Below are positions 59,514 to 64,000 of a stretch of DNA of 64,000 bases, piece by piece. The number at the start of each line of letters is the position of its first letter. Within the stretch, counting starts at the first letter, position 1. Source of the stretch: CAG-170 sp022779365 (GTDB lineage: Bacteria > Bacillota > Clostridia > Oscillospirales > Oscillospiraceae); NCBI GenBank assembly GCA_022779365.1, contig JALFSI010000034.1:27626-91625 (forward strand), given 5' to 3'. The notes below the pieces were generated by a model. That model was given only the letters and a program-made list of their open reading frames with translations. It made no database searches and was not told the origin of the DNA. The position numbers and the translations under genes were made by a program.

Positions 59514-59519
59514 TATAAT
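59492..59519 (+). promoter_or_regulatory. Promoter of the antitoxin RNA
   Basis: TTGACA, 16-bp spacer, TATAAT (59514-59519). Confidence 0.75.
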
Positions 59520-59525
59520 ACATAT

Positions 59526-59618
59526 AGAAAAAGGGCGCTGCCGATAAGCGGTCAGCCTCTCACAGTTGTTTTGAAGTAATCGCCGAACTGGTCGAGGGTG
59601 CGGCGGTTACTTCTTTTT
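59526..59618 (+). ncRNA. Antisense RNA, antitoxin of the type I system
   Basis: From the promoter at 59492-59519 a ~93-nt RNA would end at a 13-bp terminator GAAGTAATCGCCG / CGGCGGTTACTTC plus TTTTT (59573-59618). A first hairpin GGCGCTGCCG / CGGTCAGCC lies near the 5' end. It is antisense to the last codons and 3' UTR of the small toxin gene on the minus strand, the arrangement of Fst/TxpA/BsrG-type systems. It encodes no protein. Confidence 0.65.
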
Positions 59619-59693
59619 ATGGATCTGGATGACCAGATCGATGATGCCGATGATGACCAGGCAAAGCTGAAACAGCTCTGTATATGTGATCAT
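59607..59693 (-). CDS. Small hydrophobic holin-like type I toxin
   Basis: 28 residues, too short for usual gene calling: begins MITYTELFQL, a single membrane helix (LCLVIIGIIDLVIQI, ~10-24) and a charged end HKKK. This matches the plan of putative holin-like toxins (Fst/BsrG class) that damage the membrane when over-made. SD AGAGGGGGG is 7 nt before the ATG but is locked in a hairpin. Own promoter at 59801-59829, and an antisense RNA covers the 3' end. Between ade and the NSS symporter. Confidence 0.75.
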   Translation of the reverse strand: MITYTELFQLCLVIIGIIDLVIQIHKKK

Positions 59694-59794
59694 AGTGCAT
59701 CCCCCCTCTCATAGAGGGGGCGAGAAGTTCCCCCTCCGGGTACGGAGAGGTTGGCCGCCTACCGTTATGACAGCGCCCCGCCCCTTATGGGGGC
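59694..59794 (-). promoter_or_regulatory. Structured 5' UTR of the toxin mRNA
   Basis: ~100 nt with three hairpins, the last (CCCCCTCT / AGAGGGGG, 59701-59719) pairing the toxin SD. Such SD locking keeps the primary transcript untranslated in known type I systems. Confidence 0.6.
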
Positions 59795-59800
59795 TTTTTT

Positions 59801-59829
59801 ATTTTACCACTTATGTCAGATTTTGTCTA
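59801..59829 (-). promoter_or_regulatory. Promoter of the toxin gene
   Basis: Minus strand TAGACA (59824-59829), 17-bp spacer, TAAAAT (59801-59806). Confidence 0.7.
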
Positions 59830-59874
59830 TCCCTGCTTTTCTTGCGCAAATTCTGCACGTTTGGCAATTACAGG

Positions 59875-59903
59875 TTGCAAAAACGGCGAAAATGTGTTCT
59901 AAT
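59875..59903 (+). promoter_or_regulatory. Promoter of the NSS symporter gene
   Basis: TTGCAA, 17-bp spacer, TCTAAT (59898-59903), 46 bp before the ATG. Confidence 0.65.
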
Positions 59904-59949
59904 AGTAAAATAAACAGTAACCTGTAGGAAAGAGAAAAGGAGTAACTAT

Positions 59950-61305
59950 ATGGAACGAGAACGTCTGGGCAGCCGCCTCGGCTTCATCCTGCTTTCTGCC
60001 GGCTGCGCCATCGGCGTGGGCAACGTGTGGAAGTTTCCGTGGATGGCGGGGCAGTACGGCGGCGGCGCGTTTGTGCTGCTGTATCTGATCTTCCTCATCA
60101 TTCTGGGTCTGCCGGTCATGACCATCGAATTTTCCGTCGGGCGCGCTGCGCAGGCAAGCCCCGTTCGGATGTATCAGAAGCTCGAGCCGAAGGGCACAAA
60201 GTGGCATATCCACGGCTACGCCGCGCTCATCGGCTGCGTGCTGCTGATGATGTTCTACACGTCCGTCACCGGCTGGATCCTCTACTACTTCGTGCACAGC
60301 CTCGCGGGGAATTTTGTCGGGCTTGACGCCGGGCAGGTCAGCGCCGCGTTCGGCGGCATGATGTCGAACCCCACCACCATGGTCGGCTACATGGCGATCA
60401 CGGTCGTGCTGGGCTTTGCGGTGCTTTCGTTCGGGCTGCAAAAGGGTCTGGAGCGCGTGACAAAATACATGATGGTCGCGCTGCTGGCTCTGATGCTCAT
60501 CCTCGCGGTGCACAGCGGTATGCTCTCCGGCGCGGGCGAGGCGCTTCGGTTCTATCTCGTGCCCGATTTTTCCAAGATCACCGGCAATGTCGTTGTCGGC
60601 GCGATGAATCAGGCGTTCTTTACGCTCAGCCTCGGCATCGGCGCGATGGCGATCTTTGGCAGCTACATCGGCAAGGAGCGCAGTCTGCTCGGCGAGAGCG
60701 TGAACATTGTGATCCTCGACACGTTCGTGGCGGTCACGGCGGGCTTCATCATCTTCCCGGCGTGCTTCACCTACGATGTCGAGGTCACCGCCGGACCGAG
60801 CCTGCTGTTTGAAGCAATGACCAGCGTGTTCGCAAACATGGCGGGCGGGCGCTGGTGGGGCTCGCTGTTCTTCCTGTTCATGATGTTCGCCGCGATGAGC
60901 ACGGTGCTGGCGGTGTTTGAAAACATCCTCGCCTGCGTGCGCGAAATGACCGGCTGGTCTCGCGGCAAGGCGTGCCTGATCTGCTGCGTGGGCATTTTGC
61001 TCCTGTCTGTTCCGTGCGCGCTGGGCTACAACCTCTGGTCCGGCTTCCACCCGTTCGGCATGGAGAATTTGCAGATCCTCGACCTTGAGGATTTCCTTGT
61101 TTCCAACTGCCTGCTGCCGCTCGGCTCGACGATCTTTGTGCTCTTCTGCACGCGCAAGAACGGGCTCGGCTGGGATAATTTCATGCGCGAGGCAAACGAG
61201 GGGCATGGGCTCAAGATCAAGTCCTGGATGCGCGGCTACATCACCTGGGGGCTTCCCGCGATCATCCTGATCATCTTCGTGATGGGGCTTATCAGCTTCT
61301 TCTAA
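59950..61305 (+). CDS. Neurotransmitter:sodium symporter (NSS/SNF) family transporter
   Basis: 451 residues, 11-12 helices. The start LGFILLSAGCAIGVGNVWKFPW with the sodium-site AIGVGNVWKFP signature, PVMTIEFSVGR, and FFTLSLGIGAMAIFGSY in helix 6. Imports an amino acid or similar compound with Na+, as LeuT/TnaT do; the substrate is unknown. SD AAAGGAG. Monocistronic with a terminator. Confidence 0.93.
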   Translation: MERERLGSRLGFILLSAGCAIGVGNVWKFPWMAGQYGGGAFVLLYLIFLIILGLPVMTIEFSVGRAAQASPVRMYQKLEPKGTKWHIHGYAALIGCVLLMMFYTSVTGWILYYFVHSLAGNFVGLDAGQVSAAFGGMMSNPTTMVGYMAITVVLGFAVLSFGLQKGLERVTKYMMVALLALMLILAVHSGMLSGAGEALRFYLVPDFSKITGNVVVGAMNQAFFTLSLGIGAMAIFGSYIGKERSLLGESVNIVILDTFVAVTAGFIIFPACFTYDVEVTAGPSLLFEAMTSVFANMAGGRWWGSLFFLFMMFAAMSTVLAVFENILACVREMTGWSRGKACLICCVGILLLSVPCALGYNLWSGFHPFGMENLQILDLEDFLVSNCLLPLGSTIFVLFCTRKNGLGWDNFMREANEGHGLKIKSWMRGYITWGLPAIILIIFVMGLISFF

Positions 61306-61308
61306 CCT

Positions 61309-61341
61309 CAAACAAGAACCCGTGAAGCGGGTTCTTGTTTG
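61309..61341 (+). terminator. Hairpin after the NSS symporter gene
   Basis: CAAACAAGAACCCG / CGGGTTCTTGTTTG, 4 bp beyond the stop, no long T-run. Confidence 0.6.
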
Positions 61342-61344
61342 AAA

Positions 61345-61500
61345 AGGCTTGCACTGCGCTGCGCGCATAATTTGTGCGCAAGCGCACAAATTCCACACTC
61401 CGCTCCGTGAGCTGTATTTTTGCCGACGTACACGCCGCCGGCAAAAATGATCATAATCGCTTTCGCCGCTGCGGCGGCGAAACTCTGCGAGACTTTTGGC
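61345..61500. repeat. Type D repeat, copy 3
   Basis: AGGCTTGCA, GCGCGCATAATTTGTGCGC, AAGCGCACAAATTCCACACT, GACGTACACGCCGCCG, TTTCGCCGCTGCGGCGGCGA, CTCTGCGAGACTTTT; it lacks the final hairpin of the 39061 copy. The 61500-61664 stretch up to the next gene holds no gene; a weak TTGTAT...TACTGT promoter is possible. Confidence 0.65.
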
Positions 61501-61664
61501 GCAGAGTTCGGAGTGCACGCGAATTTATCTTAAAAGAACTGCACGCTGTTTTTGCCTTCGTGGTGAAAACAGTGTGCTTTTTTCCGCGTCTTTTGGTTGT
61601 ATTTTTCGCAAAAATGTGGTACTGTAATGGCACAAAACCGACCCGGAAAGGCGGGAGAATTTTT

Positions 61665-63326
61665 ATGAAACGCCTGCTGATATGCCTCCTCTGCTGTCTG
61701 CTGCTGTGTACAGCGGCGCTTGCCGCAGAACCGGCGATCACCAGTTTGAAAACCGACTGTGTCGTCACCGGCTCGGGCGACGCGGAATTTACCCAGACCG
61801 TCAGCATCCAGCTCGACACGCCGGTGAACGAGCTGCAATTTCCGCTGGGCGCAAATGCGCGCAGCGCGTCGATCGTCGGCTACAAAGCCAGCAAGACTAC
61901 CGAGGACGGCATCACCATCCTCACGCTCAAGTCCGACGCCGGTATCTCCGGCAGCCGTACCTTCACCCTGCGCTACACGCTGCCGGGGCTGGTCAGCGTG
62001 CAAGACGGCGTGCAGACGCTCACGCTGCCGTTGCTGTGCGCCAAGTGGAGCTTCCCGATCGAAAATTACGCCTTTACCGTCACCCTGCCCGAAGCCTTCC
62101 CGGCGACGCCTGGCTTTGCCAGCGGCTATCAGGGCGACGTGATCGAGGACTACATGACCACCTCTGTGCAGGAAAACGTCCTCAGCGGCAGCACGACAGT
62201 GTCGCTCAAGGACCACGAGGCGCTCACCATGACGCTTGAAGCGCCGGACGGCTTCTTCTCCGGCAAGCACGCTGCGTGGTCCGCGGGCAGCGCAACGACG
62301 GTGCTGATCTTCGTGTGCGCCGCGCTGGGGCTGCTGTACTGGCTGCTGAAGCTGCGCTCGCCGCGCCTGTCGCACGCGCTGCGCACGCTGCCGCCCGATT
62401 CGGCGCAGCCCGGCGACCTGCCGTACCTGCTCTGCGGGCGCGGCGCGGACTTTAACGCGATGGTCCTCCATTGGGCGAGCCTCGGCTACCTGACCATTTC
62501 CGTCAGCGCAGAGGGGCACGTCCTGCTGCATCGCCGCGTGGACATGGGCAACGAGCGGCGGCGGTATGAGGTCAAGCTCATGAATATGCTGTTCGGCGAG
62601 AGCGACGTGTGCGACAGCGCAAGCTCGCGCTATAAGCGCGCTGCGGCAGCGGCGAAGGGCGTCGTCCCGCGTTTCTGGCAGCGGCGGCTGTACCGGCGCG
62701 ACAGCGGCAATCCCGTTATTCTCATCGCGCTCTCGTGCCTCACCTGTGCGCTCGCGTTACTCGCGTCCGTGAGCCTGCTCCTGCCCGACGGCGGCTGGCG
62801 CTGGCTGGCGCTCGTGCTGTCGCTGCCGCTCGGCGGCGTGCTGGCGCGGCTGGTGCATCGCGCATTCTCCGCCGCGTATCTGGACAGGAAAATCGAACTC
62901 GGCGCGGGCATCCTCGCGGGTGTGCTGCTGCTCCTCGTCGGACGCCTGAGCGGCGCGACGCTGCCGATGGTCGTGGCGCTGCTGCTTGCAGTGTTCACCG
63001 GCTGGCAGACCGTCCACGGCGGACGGCGCAGTGATCTCGGCACGATGCTCATCTCGCAGACGATCGGCTTCCGCCGTTTCCTCACGCGCATGAGCGACCA
63101 CCGCGTGCAGCTCCAGCTCCAGAACGACCCGCAATATTTCTACAAAACGCTCCCCTATGCCCTGGCATTAGGACGCGCCCCCGCCTTCGTCGAGCGTTTC
63201 GCCAAGATTGAATTAGAACCCTGCGAATGGTTCACCCAGGCGGAAAAACACCCCCGAACCGGCGCAGAGTTCTACGCAGCATTACATGAAATGCTCGATA
63301 CCCTCACGCTTTCCATCCGGCATTAA
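61665..63326 (+). CDS. DUF2207-type predicted membrane protein
   Basis: 553 residues. Signal-like start MKRLLICLLCCLLLCTAAL, an extracellular beta-rich domain (~25-200), a membrane helix at ~207-227 (VLIFVCAALGLLYWLL), a cytoplasmic part, and two hydrophobic stretches at ~348-390 and ~405-440, then a soluble tail. Length and order fit DUF2207 proteins, of unknown function. ATG 61665 with GGGAG; longer in-frame starts run through the type D repeat. The C-terminal half is Arg-rich. Confidence 0.8.
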   Translation: MKRLLICLLCCLLLCTAALAAEPAITSLKTDCVVTGSGDAEFTQTVSIQLDTPVNELQFPLGANARSASIVGYKASKTTEDGITILTLKSDAGISGSRTFTLRYTLPGLVSVQDGVQTLTLPLLCAKWSFPIENYAFTVTLPEAFPATPGFASGYQGDVIEDYMTTSVQENVLSGSTTVSLKDHEALTMTLEAPDGFFSGKHAAWSAGSATTVLIFVCAALGLLYWLLKLRSPRLSHALRTLPPDSAQPGDLPYLLCGRGADFNAMVLHWASLGYLTISVSAEGHVLLHRRVDMGNERRRYEVKLMNMLFGESDVCDSASSRYKRAAAAAKGVVPRFWQRRLYRRDSGNPVILIALSCLTCALALLASVSLLLPDGGWRWLALVLSLPLGGVLARLVHRAFSAAYLDRKIELGAGILAGVLLLLVGRLSGATLPMVVALLLAVFTGWQTVHGGRRSDLGTMLISQTIGFRRFLTRMSDHRVQLQLQNDPQYFYKTLPYALALGRAPAFVERFAKIELEPCEWFTQAEKHPRTGAEFYAALHEMLDTLTLSIRH

Positions 63327-63335
63327 AAAAATGAA

Positions 63336-63368
63336 TCCCCGGCGCGGACCTCCGCGCCGGGGAATTTT
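63336..63368 (+). terminator. Terminator after the DUF2207 gene
   Basis: TCCCCGGCGCGGA / TCCGCGCCGGGGA then ATTTTG. Confidence 0.8.
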
Positions 63369-63375
63369 GCACTTT

Positions 63376-63600
63376 CTTCAAAGCCTCCCCTTGGTGACCA
63401 AAGGGATCTGGCGCGGCGAAGCCGCGACGAAAGGGATCAGAACCCGCTGGTTTGTGAGTTCCCCCGCGCTTCGTCGTAACGTAGGGACGGGTGAATTGAA
63501 GTAATAGGTAATCGTGAGGGGCTTGCCTCACCCATTTTTACAGGTTTTGACCGCACTGCCAGCCGAGCCATCGGGGCGGACTTCTACCCCGCCCGCCGGT
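63376..63600. repeat. Mosaic of repeat fragments
   Basis: No gene is supported. It contains AAAGCCTCCCCTTGGTGACCAA (also near 24244), CGTCGTAACGTAGGGACGGG (type C flank), a TTGAAGTAATAGGTAATCGTGA stretch, and TTTTGACCGC...CGAGCC followed by type C GGGGCGGACTTCTACCCCGCCC (63571-63594), as at 53737. Confidence 0.5.
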
Positions 63601-63632
63601 CTTTTGTGGCAGCGCTGATTTGCAAAGGTCTA

Positions 63633-63647
63633 AGGCTTCCCCTCGGA
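63633..63647. repeat. Type B repeat broken by an insertion
   Basis: AAGGCTTCCCCTCGG matches the left end of type B copies, which continue GGGGAAGCTGTC; here the next bases are ATAACCGCTGA, so the copy stops at 63647. Confidence 0.6.
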
Positions 63648-64000
63648 TAACCGCTGAGCAAATCGCCTGCGGTTATCAGCGGTTACACATGGGAATGACT
63701 TGACGTCTGTACTGCATCGAAGAGCAGCATTTTCTCCCAAATCACAGGGCGGCTTAATTGCATTACTGATAGCCGATAGACAGCAGTATGATTGCGTGGC
63801 AATTTTACTTCGAGCTTCGTGGTCGTGTCTCATCTGCACACGGAATGCAAGTCAATGCTGGATCCCGTCAAGATTTATGCGCAAAAAGATTTGCAGGCTC
63901 CGGCTGAATGAAGTCAGCCGGCAATAGAGGCATCGTCCATGGCCGCCTCCAGATGCTTCATGTTCATGTATTTCTTGCTGCCCCACTGAGTACCTGCCAC
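63648..64000. mobile_element. Edge of an inserted element of different composition
   Basis: Begins where the type B repeat breaks. TAACCGCTGA (63649-63658) and TCAGCGGTTA (63676-63685) form an inverted repeat near the edge. The following bases are clearly less GC-rich than the rest of the window and contain no chromosomal repeats. The end lies beyond the window, so the element type is not known. Confidence 0.5.
63914..64000 (-). CDS. C-terminal fragment of an unidentified protein, possibly element-encoded
   Basis: 28 codons and a stop on the minus strand, open to the window edge: VAGTQWGSKKYMNMKHLEAA and DDASIAG. It may be the end of a transposase or recombinase since it lies in the inserted element, but the family is not recognised. 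No promoter or start can be seen. Confidence 0.45.
   Translation of the reverse strand: MAGTQWGSKKYMNMKHLEAAMDDASIAG

Noticed and set aside
61374..61664. N-terminal extension of the DUF2207 protein
   Set aside because: It translates the type D repeat, while the signal peptide starts at 61665 after an SD.
63630..63839. 69-codon minus-strand frame at the element edge
   Set aside because: It crosses the junction and the inverted repeat; no SD and no family seen.

Overview
The window is a GC-rich, densely packed Clostridia-type chromosome segment, most like the anaerobic gut Oscillospiraceae. Evidence: spoIIP and spoVT (endospore formation), a T-box before hisS-aspS, ricT/PSP1, single-chain glycyl-tRNA synthetase, PdxR/MocR regulation, a Fst/BsrG-style type I toxin, and strong Shine-Dalgarno sites. 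No rRNA, tRNA, CRISPR array or prophage was found. The taxonomic placement is an inference from gene content and composition.

Layout. 1-7950: end of a sensor kinase, then an operon of a lipoprotein solute-binding protein with an extra N-terminal domain, two sugar-type ABC permeases, a long coiled-coil HlyD-like adaptor and a two-helix MacB-core-like protein; no ATPase is present. 8216-13262: an orphan kinase with Gln where the phospho-acceptor His is expected, a beta-CASP RNA nuclease-like protein, rplM-rpsI, and a TtcA-type tRNA thiolase. 13640-20409: putP, wecC-wecB-rhaB, pta. 20644-30704: a MATE exporter, Na/Pi symporter, rsmG, split transketolase, ACT/UPF0210 pair, glycyl-tRNA synthetase. 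30882-38176: a DUF3810 zinc-peptidase-like protein, the fhs-fchA-folD one-carbon operon, a DUF1576 membrane protein, and a glycerophosphodiesterase. 38323-44311: spoVT, then holB-ricT-aminotransferase-lspA-rluD family. 44617-49828: B6 salvage (pdxK, ECF S component, divergent pdxR), spoIIP, a MinD-like ATPase, mgsA. 49838-53492: T-box, hisS, aspS. 54068-63326: malic enzyme, a second MATE exporter behind an apparent attenuator, queH, adenine deaminase, a type I toxin-antitoxin locus, an NSS sodium symporter, a DUF2207 protein. From 63648 a foreign element begins and runs off the window.

How the genes fit together. Central carbon genes (transketolase, malic enzyme, methylglyoxal synthase, pta) and C1-tetrahydrofolate genes (fhs, fchA, folD) fit a fermenting anaerobe that makes acetate and uses formate or formimino groups as C1 donors. 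Translation genes are spread over the window (rplM-rpsI, glyQS, hisS-aspS, rsmG, queH, TtcA- and RluD-type enzymes).

Most intergenic space holds modular palindromic repeats (called A to E here) that recombine in different orders and sit between genes, including inside the hisS leader. The observations most worth following up are the type I toxin-antitoxin locus at 59.5-59.8 kb, the MATE leader at 56.81-56.94 kb, the T-box with an overlapping GAC/CAT specifier, the ATPase-less transporter/adaptor operon, the structured fhs leader, and the divergent B6 promoter region.
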